DNA of 64,000 nucleotides, taken from contig NZ_BBQI01000007.1 of assembly GCF_001652915.1 (NCBI RefSeq), forward strand, positions 1 through 64,000, given 5' to 3'. Positions 27,260-36,001 of this stretch are shown here, piece after piece (positions within the stretch are counted from its first letter, which is position 1; each line of letters begins with the position of its first letter). The position numbers and the translations under genes are program-made. A model generated the notes under the pieces. That model did not search any database. It was not told where the DNA came from and saw only the letters and a program-made list of their open reading frames with translations. The DNA comes from Cupriavidus sp. D384 (GTDB lineage: Bacteria; Pseudomonadota; Gammaproteobacteria; Burkholderiales; Burkholderiaceae).

Positions 27260-28261
27260 ATGAGCGACTACATTCCGGTAATCGGTATCACGATGGGTGA
27301 TGCCACGGGCATTGGCCCCGAAGTCATCGTCAAGAGCCTGGCGCACGAGAGCGTCTACGCCCAGTGCCGCCCGCTGGTGATCGGCGACGCGCGCAGGCTG
27401 GAGCAGGCCGCCCGCCTGGTCAACTCGACGCTCAAGGTGCGCCCGATTGCGTCGCCGGAGGAAGCCCGTTTCGAACTGGGCACGATCGACTGCATCGACC
27501 TGGGCCTGATCCCGGAAGACCTGCCGTTCGGCAAGCTGTCGGCCGTGGCTGGCGACGCGGCGTTCCGCTATATCGAGCGCGCCGTGCAGCTCACGCAGCA
27601 GGAAAAGATCGACGCCATCTGCACCGCACCGCTGAACAAGGAAGCGCTGCACGCGGGCGGCCACAAGTTTCCGGGCCATACCGAGATGCTGGCGCACCTG
27701 ACCGGCACGCCCGAAGTGTCGATGATGCTGGTGGCGCCGAAGCTGCGCGTGATCCATGTGACCACCCACATCGGCCTGATGGATGCCATCCGCAAGATCG
27801 AGCCGGGCCTGGTGCAGCGCACGATCGACCGCGGCAACACCACGCTCAAGCGCGCCGGCATTGCCGCCCCGCGCATCGGCGTGTGCGGCATCAACCCGCA
27901 CGCCGGCGAGAACGGCCTGTTCGGCCAGGGCGAGGAAGAGCAGAAGATCATCCCGGCCGTGGAAGCGCTGCGCGCCCAGGGCGTGGATGTGGAAGGCCCG
28001 CTGCCTGCCGATACGCTGTTCTACCGCGCCGGCCGTGGCGACTTCGACCTGGTGGTGGCGATGTACCACGACCAGGGCCACGGTCCCGTCAAGGTGCTGG
28101 GCCTGGAAGCCGGCGTGAACATCACCGTCGGCCTGCCAGTCATCCGCACGTCGGTTGATCACGGTACCGCGTTCGATATCGCCGGCAAGGGCATCGCCGA
28201 CGAGCGCAGCCTGCTCGAAGCGCTGCGCCAGGGCGCGGAGCTGGCAACGCGCCGCGCCTGA
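27260..28261 (+). CDS. pdxA2: 4-phospho-D-threonate dehydrogenase (PdxA2)
   Basis: 333 aa of the PdxA family. It has ITMGDATGIGPEVIVK at the N-terminus, metal-binding histidines in GHTEMLAHLTG, and YHDQGHGPVKVLG, plus FRTSVDHGTAFD-like VIRTSVDHGTAFDIAGKG. The PdxA2 branch oxidises and decarboxylates 4-phospho-D-threonate to dihydroxyacetone phosphate and CO2, which joins glycolysis. True PdxA (vitamin B6) normally sits with ksgA or surA, not with dtnK, so PdxA2 is preferred. Confidence 0.9.
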   Translation: MSDYIPVIGITMGDATGIGPEVIVKSLAHESVYAQCRPLVIGDARRLEQAARLVNSTLKVRPIASPEEARFELGTIDCIDLGLIPEDLPFGKLSAVAGDAAFRYIERAVQLTQQEKIDAICTAPLNKEALHAGGHKFPGHTEMLAHLTGTPEVSMMLVAPKLRVIHVTTHIGLMDAIRKIEPGLVQRTIDRGNTTLKRAGIAAPRIGVCGINPHAGENGLFGQGEEEQKIIPAVEALRAQGVDVEGPLPADTLFYRAGRGDFDLVVAMYHDQGHGPVKVLGLEAGVNITVGLPVIRTSVDHGTAFDIAGKGIADERSLLEALRQGAELATRRA

Positions 28262-28305
28262 TGGCACAGGTGCGCATCTGACGGCGCCTGCACTGCTGTA
28301 AGATC

Positions 28306-28329
28306 GGGGATCGTTTTTCGATCCCCTTT
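28306..28329 (+). terminator. hairpin between pdxA2 and deoR
   Basis: GGGGATCG-TTTTT-CGATCCCC (28306-28326) followed by TTT looks like an intrinsic terminator. Its GATCG/CGATC halves also echo the kdgT palindrome, so it may instead be a second site for the DeoR protein. Confidence 0.55.
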
Positions 28330-28343
28330 GTCTTGTTTCCTTC

Positions 28344-29120
28344 ATGAAAGCCGCCGACCGCCGCCGCGCCATCCTCGAACTCGTGCTTGCCGGCGAAGAC
28401 GCCAACGTCGAACGCCTGACTGCAAGCCTTGGCGTGTCCGAGGCCACCGTGCGCCGCGACCTGACCGCGCTGGCGCGCGAAGGCCGCATCGTCCGCACCT
28501 ACGGCGGCGCCGCCGCACTGATGCAGGTGGGCGGCCACGAACCCGAGGCATCGCTGGAGGAACGCAAGGCCCTGCAGCGCGACCAGAAGGAAGCCATCGC
28601 CCGCCTGGCGGCAAGCTTCGTGCAGGACGGCGATGCGGTGCTGCTGGACAGCGGCACCACGGCCGCCGCGCTGGCCCGGCTGCTGGCCGCACGCGAAGAC
28701 CTGCACGTCTACACCACCAACCTGCTGGCCGTGACCGCGCTGGCCGGCCTGCCCCGGATCCGCGTCACGCTGATTGGCGGCGATGTTCGGCCGTCGAGCA
28801 TGGGCACATTCGGCCCGCTGGCCCAGCTGGCGCTGTCACGCATCAGCGTCGACAAGGCATTCCTGGGCGCAGACGGCGTGGTGGCCGGCGTGGGCCTGTG
28901 CGAAGCCAGCGCGGAGCAGGCCTACCTGAAGGAATGCATCATCCGCCAGGCCGCCGACATCTTCGTGCTGGTCGACTCCACCAAGCTCGGCCGCGCCCGG
29001 CAGCAGCACTGGACCCCGCTGGAGCGCGCCTGGACGCTGGTCACCGACGCCGACGCGTCGCCCGCCCAGCTGGAACCGTTTCACGCACTGAAGCAGGTGA
29101 ACGTGGCGGTGGCGGACTAG
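28344..29120 (+). CDS. DeoR-family transcriptional regulator
   Basis: 258 aa. Helix-turn-helix at residues 18-58 (VERLTASLGVSEATVRRDLTALAREGRIVRTYGGA is the family's hallmark, here spread over that range), then the DeoR sugar-phosphate-binding domain with DSGTTAAALARLL, TTNLLAVTALAG, IGGDVRPSSMGTFGP and DKAFLGADGV. Members respond to sugar phosphates, so 4-phosphothreonate or dihydroxyacetone phosphate is a reasonable inducer. It closes the kdgT-dtnK-pdxA2 set. Confidence 0.92.
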   Translation: MKAADRRRAILELVLAGEDANVERLTASLGVSEATVRRDLTALAREGRIVRTYGGAAALMQVGGHEPEASLEERKALQRDQKEAIARLAASFVQDGDAVLLDSGTTAAALARLLAAREDLHVYTTNLLAVTALAGLPRIRVTLIGGDVRPSSMGTFGPLAQLALSRISVDKAFLGADGVVAGVGLCEASAEQAYLKECIIRQAADIFVLVDSTKLGRARQQHWTPLERAWTLVTDADASPAQLEPFHALKQVNVAVAD

Positions 29121-29200
29121 CCAGGAAGCCCCTCTACCGCCCGGGGCCGGCACCGGCCATACCCGCGCACGCGGCCGTTCTGCACGCCATTGCCTGCATG

Positions 29201-30307
29201 TCAGGTCGTGTAGACAGGTTCGCCGCTGCACGGGCCAAGCCGCTCGCGCATGCCGGCGGACATCCAGCGCAGGCCCGCCGCATCCACCATCAGCGCATCC
29301 ACGCCCGGCATCGCACCCAGCCAGCGCCTGCCTGCTGCCTGTCCCGCCACCATCATCGCCGGACCCATGCCGTTGATGGCGTCGACCTGACGCGCCACCA
29401 GCACCACCCCGCGCATGCGCTGCTCCGGCATGCCGGTGTCGGGATCGAGGATATGGTGGTAGCGCTTGCCGGCCACCGTGAAGCCGCGCTCGTAGTCGCC
29501 TGAGGCCGCCACCACGACATCGCCCCGCACACGCAGCACGCCGATCAACCTGTCTGGCGCCATCGGATCGCGCACGCCGATACGCCAGTCCGGCTCGCGG
29601 GAACCGGCGCCCGAATGGCCTTGCGGATGCCCGCTGACCAGCACGTCGCCGCCGCCATTGATCATTGCCGCCGCCACGCCATGCGCCTTGAGTGCGGCCA
29701 TGCCGGCCTGCAGGATGGGCAGCTTGGCAATGCCGCCCAGGTCCACCCGCATGCCGCGCCGGCGCAGGTATGCCGTCTGCTGCTGAGGGTCGAGCCGCAG
29801 ATCGCGGTAATCCACCAGCGGCAGTTCGCGGGCAATCTCTTCGGCGGCCGGCACCACGGGTTCGGCACGATCGAAGCGCCAGCTGGCCAGGGCCCCCACC
29901 GTCATGTCGAACGCGCCATGGCTGCGTGCCGAGACGGCCTGCCCCATCGTCAGCACGCGCATCATCTCGGGTGGCACCGGCACCGGCTGCAGGCCCGCCG
30001 ACAACTGCAACGCGTGAACGGGGTTGCCCAGCCGGTAGCGGCTCATCATGTCCGCCAGGCGGGTCATCTCCGTCCAGGCTGCCTGCATGGCCGCCTCTGC
30101 GATGGGCTGGGCCACGCCGTCCACGGTGATGTCGACGCGCGTTCCCATCAGCGTGCGCGAAGACTGCGCCGTGCCCGCACTCGCCAGCACCGGCCTCAGC
30201 CATAGCGCCGCGGCCAGCAACGGCACGGCCTGCACCCATCGGCGCCGCGCCGCACCGTGCGCGGACATCTGCGCCTCCACCGCGTGGCAAGCGTTGGCCT
30301 GTTCCAT
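29201..30307 (-). CDS. nosX: FAD:protein FMN transferase (ApbE family, NosX)
   Basis: 368 aa. An Arg-rich then hydrophobic N-terminus (AARRRWVQAVPLLAAALWL) suggests Tat or Sec export to the periplasm. The ApbE core is seen in LMGTRVDITVDG, VGALASWRFD, RVDLGGIAKLPILQAG, INGGGDVLVSG, RYHHILDPDTGMP and DAINGMGPAMMV. ApbE proteins attach FMN to threonine in the Dxx[ST]GAT motif; NosX does this for NosR. The gene is divergent from nosZ, sharing a 213-bp control region, and NosR here carries the target motif. Confidence 0.92.
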   Translation of the reverse strand: MEQANACHAVEAQMSAHGAARRRWVQAVPLLAAALWLRPVLASAGTAQSSRTLMGTRVDITVDGVAQPIAEAAMQAAWTEMTRLADMMSRYRLGNPVHALQLSAGLQPVPVPPEMMRVLTMGQAVSARSHGAFDMTVGALASWRFDRAEPVVPAAEEIARELPLVDYRDLRLDPQQQTAYLRRRGMRVDLGGIAKLPILQAGMAALKAHGVAAAMINGGGDVLVSGHPQGHSGAGSREPDWRIGVRDPMAPDRLIGVLRVRGDVVVAASGDYERGFTVAGKRYHHILDPDTGMPEQRMRGVVLVARQVDAINGMGPAMMVAGQAAGRRWLGAMPGVDALMVDAAGLRWMSAGMRERLGPCSGEPVYTT

Positions 30308-30365
30308 GATCCGTTCCCATCGTTTAGCGAAACAGCCATTCTAGGAATGCCGCAAGCCGCGCGAG

Positions 30366-30379
30366 TTGGAACAAATCAA
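30366..30379. promoter_or_regulatory. FNR/Dnr/NnrR-type site between nosX and nosZ
   Basis: TTGGAACAAATCAA fits TTG-N8-CAA exactly and matches 9 of 10 informative bases of the FNR consensus TTGAT-N4-ATCAA. It lies 142 bp before the nosZ start and 59 bp before nosX. Oxygen- or NO-responsive control of this locus is expected from other denitrifiers. Confidence 0.6.
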
Positions 30380-30520
30380 ACTGTTGTTGAGAATCATAAT
30401 TTCTTTGATTCGTTGACCACCATCAATCCCCTCTTTGGAAAGTGCCGGGAATATCTCGCCAACTCCAGTGCGATTTCATTTCTGGCCGGAAAGCCGGTCA
30501 TTACTATCCCGAGGGTCTCG

Positions 30521-32443
30521 ATGAGCAAGCAGAACGAGAACAGGAACGCTGCAGGCGGAATTGGTCGCCGCCAGTTCCTGGGCACGGCCGCCATGGCCAG
30601 CCTGGCAGGTATCGCAGCATGTTCCGACAAGGGCGCCGCCGTGGCGGGCGCCAGCAGCGAAGGCAAGGCGGCGCCCGCGCCGACTCACGGCGGCAGCGCC
30701 GCCAACGTCCACCTGAAGCCGGGCGAACTCGATACGTACTACGGCCTCTGGAGCGGCGGCCACACCGGCGACATGCGCGTGCTGGGCCTGCCGTCGGGCC
30801 GCGAACTGCTGCGCATTCCGTGCTTCGTACCCGACGCGCTGGTGGGCTGGGGCATCACCAACGAGTCGAAGAAGGTCATGGGCACCAGGCCGGATGGCTC
30901 GCTGCGCTACACCGTCGGCGACTCGCACCATACGCACGCGTCGTACAAGGACGGCAACTACGACGGCCGCTATGCGTGGATCAACGACAAGATCAACTCG
31001 CGCATCGCACGGATCCGGCTCGATTACTTCATCTGCGACAAGATCACCGAACTGCCCAACGTGCAGGGCTTCCACGGCATCTTCCCGGACAAGCGCGATC
31101 CGGTGGACCCGGCCATCAACTACACCACGCGCGTGTTCTGCGGCGCCGAGTTCGCGATTCCGCTGCCCAATACGCCGACCGATGACGGCACGAAGTACCG
31201 CAGCCTGTTCTCGTGCGTCGATGCCGAGACCATGGCCGTGCGCTGGCAGGTGCTGATCGACGGCAACTGCGACCTTGTGGCGACGTCGTATGACGGCAAG
31301 CTGGCCGCCACCAACCAGTACAACACCGAGAACGGCGCGCACTTCGAGGAAATGATGTCCGCCGAGCGCGATGCCTGCCTGTTCTTCAACGTCGCCCGCA
31401 TCGAGGCGGCCGTCAAGTCCGGCAAGTTCAAGACCTACGGCGACTCGAAAGTGCCCGTGGTGGACGGCACGCATGCCGCCAACCAGGACCCGAAGACCGC
31501 GCTGACCGCCTATGTGTCGGTACCGAAGAATCCGCACGGCGTGAACGCCAGCCCGGACCAGAAGTACTTTATCTGTGCCGGCAAGCTGTCGCCCACCTGC
31601 ACGGTGATCGAGCTGTCGAAGGTGCTCGACTGGTTCGACGGCAAGATGGAAAAGATCGACGACGCCATCGTGGCCGAGGTGGAACTGGGCCTAGGGCCGC
31701 TGCACACGGCGTTCGACGGACGCGGCAACGCCTACACCACGCTGTTCCTGGACAGCCAGCTGGTGAAGTGGAACGTCGACGCGGCCATCCGCTTCCACGG
31801 CGGCGACAAGAGCGCCAAGTACGTGGTGGACCGGCTCGACGTGCAATACCAGCCGGGCCACGTCAATGCATCGCAATCGGAAACGATTGCCGCCGACGGC
31901 AAGTACCTGGCCGTAGGCTGCAAGTTCTCGAAGGACCGATTCCTGCCCGTGGGCCCGCTGCACGCGGAGAACGAACAACTGGTGGATATTTCCGGCGACA
32001 AGATGGTGCTGCTGGCCGACCACCCGGTGCGTGGCGAGCCGCATGACTTCATCATCTTCAAGCGCGACCTGGTGAAGCCGAAGCAGGTCTATGCCATGGA
32101 CGACTTCCCGCTGGCGGTCAGCCCGGACAAGTCGGGCGTCACGCGCGAAGGCAAGAAGGTGACGGTGCGCATGACGTCGCAGGCGCCCGTGTTCAGCCTG
32201 CGCGAATTCAAGCTGAAGAAGGGCGACGAGGTCACGCTGATCCTGACCAACCTGGACAAGGTCGAGGATCTGACGCACGGCTTCGCGATCCCGAAGTACA
32301 ACGTCAACTTCATCGTGAACCCGCAGGAAACGGCCTCCGTGACGTTTATCGCGGACAAGCCGGGCGTCTTCTGGTGCTACTGCACCCACTTCTGCCACGC
32401 GCTGCATCTGGAGATGCGCACGCGCATGATCGTCGAAGCCTGA
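30521..32443 (+). CDS. nosZ: nitrous oxide reductase (clade I, Tat-exported)
   Basis: 640 aa, the periplasmic copper enzyme that reduces N2O to N2. A twin-arginine signal (GRRQFLG, residues 15-21) marks clade I. The seven-bladed CuZ domain has YGLWSGGHTGD, GDSHHTHASYKDGNYDGRY and HNFIVNPQ-type regions. The C-terminal cupredoxin CuA site reads CYCTHFCHALHLEM, with both cysteines, the histidine and the methionine; the residue that is Trp in well-studied clade I enzymes is His here. The start is ATG 30521 with GAGGG upstream; an open frame back to 30257 is not coding in character. First gene of nosZRDFYL. Confidence 0.97.
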   Translation: MSKQNENRNAAGGIGRRQFLGTAAMASLAGIAACSDKGAAVAGASSEGKAAPAPTHGGSAANVHLKPGELDTYYGLWSGGHTGDMRVLGLPSGRELLRIPCFVPDALVGWGITNESKKVMGTRPDGSLRYTVGDSHHTHASYKDGNYDGRYAWINDKINSRIARIRLDYFICDKITELPNVQGFHGIFPDKRDPVDPAINYTTRVFCGAEFAIPLPNTPTDDGTKYRSLFSCVDAETMAVRWQVLIDGNCDLVATSYDGKLAATNQYNTENGAHFEEMMSAERDACLFFNVARIEAAVKSGKFKTYGDSKVPVVDGTHAANQDPKTALTAYVSVPKNPHGVNASPDQKYFICAGKLSPTCTVIELSKVLDWFDGKMEKIDDAIVAEVELGLGPLHTAFDGRGNAYTTLFLDSQLVKWNVDAAIRFHGGDKSAKYVVDRLDVQYQPGHVNASQSETIAADGKYLAVGCKFSKDRFLPVGPLHAENEQLVDISGDKMVLLADHPVRGEPHDFIIFKRDLVKPKQVYAMDDFPLAVSPDKSGVTREGKKVTVRMTSQAPVFSLREFKLKKGDEVTLILTNLDKVEDLTHGFAIPKYNVNFIVNPQETASVTFIADKPGVFWCYCTHFCHALHLEMRTRMIVEA

Positions 32444-32501
32444 CGCCAGCCCCGCCGTCCGCGCAGTCCCCACACGCGCGGACGGGCGACGCCCCCGAGC
32501 C

Positions 32502-34736
32502 ATGTCACTCCCATCCGTCTTGCGCGCGGTCATGCTGGCCGCGCTGCTTCTTGCCGCCCACGCGTGGCACCCCGCCCTGGCCGACACGGCCTACGAGGCG
32601 CACCTGCCCGCCGACCTTGCCACGGCGCCCGACCTGTGTGCCCGGGTGTCCTGCAAGGACGTCTTTCCTGGCGCCGATACGTTCTCGGTGCGCATGGGCC
32701 AGCCACCATACGTCGAGGCCTACGGCCCCGCAGGCGCCGACGGCATGCGCCCGCGACTGGGCTACGTGATGCTGTCGACCGATATCACCGACACGCCGGC
32801 CTATTCCGGCAAGCCGGTGGTGACGCTGATCGGCATGGACAATGGCGGCCGCTTTGTCGGCATCAAGGTGCTCAAGCACTCCGAACCGATCCTGCTGCTC
32901 GGGATTCCCGAGACCGCGCTGCCGCGCTTCAACGCCCAGTATGTCGGCAAGTCGGTGACCGACAAGATCGAGATCGGCAGTGCGCGCCCGGACGAAGGGG
33001 TGCTTGGCGTCGATGCCATTTCGGGCGCCACCGTGACCGTCATCGCCCAGAACCAGGTGCTGATGACCTCCGGCGCCGCCGTGGCGCGCCAGGTCGGCAT
33101 CCTGGCACCCGTGCAACGTGCCGCGGCGCAATTCGCGCCAGGCAATCCGCAACTGGCCTGGAAGTCGCTGGTGGACCAGGGGCTGGTGAAGACGCTGCGC
33201 ATCGAGAATGGCCAGGTCGGGCTTGAGTCATCGAAGGAGCCGTTCATCGAACTCTGGTTCGGCGACCTGAACCATCCCGACGTCGGACGCAGCGTGCTGG
33301 GCGAGCGCGGATGGGACAACCTGCGTCAAAGCCTGCGTCCTGGAGAAAATGCGATCTTCGTGATCCGCACGGCGGGCAAGGAATCGTTCAAGGGATCGGG
33401 CTTCGTGCGCGGCGGGCTCTACGACCGCGTGCAGATTCGCCAGGGCGACGACACCTTTACGTTCCGCGATCTCGATTACCTGAACCTCTACGGCCTGGCG
33501 CCCGAGGACGCCCCGCCATTTAACGAATCGGCTATCTTCATCGTGCGCTCCGGGGCGTTCTCCGCGGCCTGGCCCTGGAAGCTGGTTTTCCTGGGCAATC
33601 GCGTGGACCGCGCCACCGGCGCGCGCACCTTCGCGAGCTTCGATGCCGAATACTGGCTGCCAGCCAAACTACTGGACGGTGGCCGCCCCAAGGTGGACGC
33701 GCCCACGCCCGCATGGCTGAAAGCGTGGAAATCGCGCGCGGTCAACATTGGCCTGTTCGCGGCGTTTCTGGTGGCTGTGGCCGTGGTGCACGCGTTCCGC
33801 AACCAGCTCACGCGCCGCGCCACCCAGCGCAACAAGTGGCCGGTCAACAGCTTCAAGTACGGCGCCTGGGCTGTCAGCATCGTGTTGGTGGGCTTTGGCG
33901 CGATGGCACAGCCGTCCGTCACGCAGGTGCTGACGTGGGTGCATTCGCTGCTGTTCCAGTGGCGCTGGTCGCTGTTCCTGTCCGATCCATTCGTGTTCCT
34001 GTTCTGGATCTTTATCGCCGCCACGGTGCTGATCTGGGGACGCGGGCTGTTCTGCGGATGGCTCTGCCCGTTCGGATCGCTGTCCGAAGCCATGTTCCGC
34101 ATCGGCCGGCTGGTCGGACTCCGGCGTTTCCAGTTCCAGTTGCCGCGCAAGGTCCATGACAAGCTGAAATGGCTGAAATACGGTGTCTTCGCAGGCCTGC
34201 TGGGGGTCTCGCTGCTGTCGATGGGCCTGGCCGAGAAGCTTGCCGAGATCGAACCATTCAAGACCACGTTCCTGGTTGGCATCCAGAATCGCGCGTGGCC
34301 GTTCGGGCTGTTCGTCTGCGCCATCCTGGGCCTGTCGTTGTTCACGGAGCGGCCTTACTGCAAATACCTGTGCCCGCTGGGTGCATCGCTGGCGATGCCG
34401 AGCATGTTCCGGGTCTTCGGCATCCGTCGCAAACCCGATTGCACGCGCTGCAAGGCCTGCGCCGTGGGATGCGGCGCCCAGGCCATCGACGACAAGGGCC
34501 GCATCGACCCGCGCGAGTGCCTGCTGTGCTTGGACTGCATGGTGCTCTATACCGATGCCCATGCCTGCCCGCCGCTGGCAAGGGAACGCAAGCGGCGCGA
34601 GCGCGACGGGCTGCCGCTCACCCGTATCGGCCGTGACGGGTACTTCATTCCCATCGTGCCGGTTGCCGATGCGCAGAGGCCGCAGATGCCGCAGACGCGC
34701 CAGGCCCCGCAGACGGACGGACAGGCCGCACCATGA
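32502..34736 (+). CDS. nosR: NosR, membrane flavo-iron-sulfur protein for N2O reduction
   Basis: 744 aa. A Sec signal peptide (cleavage after AWHPALA) leads to a periplasmic FMN-binding domain with DAISGATV (Asp171 to Thr177), the flavinylation motif served by NosX. Then come about six membrane segments with two CGWLCP/CKYLCP-type motifs (GLFCGWLCPFG and YCKYLCPLG), and a cytoplasmic ferredoxin-like end with CTRCKACAVGC and CLLCLDC. It is needed for nosZ expression and for electron delivery to NosZ. Its stop overlaps the nosD start by ATGA. Confidence 0.97.
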   Translation: MSLPSVLRAVMLAALLLAAHAWHPALADTAYEAHLPADLATAPDLCARVSCKDVFPGADTFSVRMGQPPYVEAYGPAGADGMRPRLGYVMLSTDITDTPAYSGKPVVTLIGMDNGGRFVGIKVLKHSEPILLLGIPETALPRFNAQYVGKSVTDKIEIGSARPDEGVLGVDAISGATVTVIAQNQVLMTSGAAVARQVGILAPVQRAAAQFAPGNPQLAWKSLVDQGLVKTLRIENGQVGLESSKEPFIELWFGDLNHPDVGRSVLGERGWDNLRQSLRPGENAIFVIRTAGKESFKGSGFVRGGLYDRVQIRQGDDTFTFRDLDYLNLYGLAPEDAPPFNESAIFIVRSGAFSAAWPWKLVFLGNRVDRATGARTFASFDAEYWLPAKLLDGGRPKVDAPTPAWLKAWKSRAVNIGLFAAFLVAVAVVHAFRNQLTRRATQRNKWPVNSFKYGAWAVSIVLVGFGAMAQPSVTQVLTWVHSLLFQWRWSLFLSDPFVFLFWIFIAATVLIWGRGLFCGWLCPFGSLSEAMFRIGRLVGLRRFQFQLPRKVHDKLKWLKYGVFAGLLGVSLLSMGLAEKLAEIEPFKTTFLVGIQNRAWPFGLFVCAILGLSLFTERPYCKYLCPLGASLAMPSMFRVFGIRRKPDCTRCKACAVGCGAQAIDDKGRIDPRECLLCLDCMVLYTDAHACPPLARERKRRERDGLPLTRIGRDGYFIPIVPVADAQRPQMPQTRQAPQTDGQAAP

Positions 34737-36001
34737 TCGATTCCATCAGACGCTGGCTGCTGGGGCTCGCGTTCATCACGAACGCGGCCGGGGCCGCCGT
34801 GATCGACGTCCAGCCGGGCGAGTCGATCCAGCAGGCCATCGCGGCCGCGCAAAATGGCGACGAAATCCGCGTCGCGCGCGGCGACTACGAAGAAAACCTG
34901 CGCATCGACAAGCCACTGACACTGCGCGGCCTGGGCCGGCCCACCATCAGCGGCGGGCTGCGCGGCAACACGATCACCGTCACGGCCCCGGACGTGACGC
35001 TCGACAGCCTGATCGTGCGCGATTCCGGCGACAGCCTGAAGCACCAGGAAGCCGGCATCTACATCATGCCCGGCGCGCACCGCGCGGTCGTCACCGGCTG
35101 CGAACTTACCTACAACCTGTTCGGCCTCTGGATCGAGAAGGCCAACGACGTACGGGTGGCAAACAACGTGATCACCGGCAAGCGGGATTACCAGTCGTCG
35201 CAACGCGGCAATGGCATCCAGCTCTACAACACGCGCGGGGCGCGGATTCTCGACAACCAGATCAGCTTTGTGCGCGACGCCCTGTACGTGGATGTCTCGC
35301 ACCATGCCGTCTTCCGTGGCAACCGGCTGCACCATAGCCGCTATGGCAGCCACTACATGAATTCCTACTACAACCTCTGGGAAGATAACGAAAGCTACCG
35401 CAATCGCGGCGGCCTGGCGCTGATGGAAGTGCGCGACCAGACCGTGCGCAACAACCGCACCTGGGGCAATGTCGATCACGGCATCATGCTGCGCACCGTG
35501 CAGGACGCCGTGGTGGAGCGCAATGTCGTCGCCGGCAACGCGCGCGGCTTCTTTATCTACGACGCCGAATACGTGACGCTGCGCGGCAATCTCGTGATCG
35601 ACAACCGGGTGGGCGTGCACCTGTCAGCCGGGTCCACGCGCAATGTCGTGCAACGCAATGACTTTATCGGCAACCAGGAGCAGGTGCGCTACGTGGGCGC
35701 ACGCGACGAGCCCTGGGGAGACGCGGCCGGCAAGCCGGGCGGCAATCACTGGAGCAACTACCTGGGCTGGGACCGCAATGGCGACGGTATTGGCGATGTG
35801 CCCTACGAAGCCAACGATGTGGTCGATCGCCTGACCTGGCGGCATCCGGCCGTCAAGCTGCTGTTCGCCAGCCCCGCCGTGCAGGCGCTGCGCGTGGTGT
35901 CCCGACAATTCCCCGTCATGCGCGTACCCGGCGTGGTCGATGCCGCGCCGCGCATGGCCCCCGATCATCCGCAATGGAGTCACTGGCGTGACCAACCCTA
36001 G
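34733..36001 (+). CDS. nosD: NosD, periplasmic copper-site assembly protein
   Basis: 422 aa. A signal peptide (WLLGLAFITNAAGA) is followed by a right-handed beta-helix of CASH repeats, many with the N-x-V/I-x-x-N pattern (ANNVITGK, FRGNRLHHS, VRNNRTWGN, LRGNLVIDN). NosD works with the ABC exporter NosFY to build the CuZ centre of NosZ. Coupled to nosR upstream, and its last codons overlap the nosF start. Confidence 0.95.
   Translation: MIDSIRRWLLGLAFITNAAGAAVIDVQPGESIQQAIAAAQNGDEIRVARGDYEENLRIDKPLTLRGLGRPTISGGLRGNTITVTAPDVTLDSLIVRDSGDSLKHQEAGIYIMPGAHRAVVTGCELTYNLFGLWIEKANDVRVANNVITGKRDYQSSQRGNGIQLYNTRGARILDNQISFVRDALYVDVSHHAVFRGNRLHHSRYGSHYMNSYYNLWEDNESYRNRGGLALMEVRDQTVRNNRTWGNVDHGIMLRTVQDAVVERNVVAGNARGFFIYDAEYVTLRGNLVIDNRVGVHLSAGSTRNVVQRNDFIGNQEQVRYVGARDEPWGDAAGKPGGNHWSNYLGWDRNGDGIGDVPYEANDVVDRLTWRHPAVKLLFASPAVQALRVVSRQFPVMRVPGVVDAAPRMAPDHPQWSHWRDQP

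Noticed and set aside
28306-28326. DeoR operator only
   Set aside because: The hairpin with T tract fits a terminator equally well, so I list it as a terminator and note the operator option.
30257-30520. N-terminal extension of nosZ
   Set aside because: It would cross the nosX start and the FNR-type site, and would put the Tat signal in the middle of the protein.
35940-35987. Earlier ATG for nosF
   Set aside because: No ribosome binding site; the GTG at 35988 has GGAG at good distance and begins a normal-length protein.
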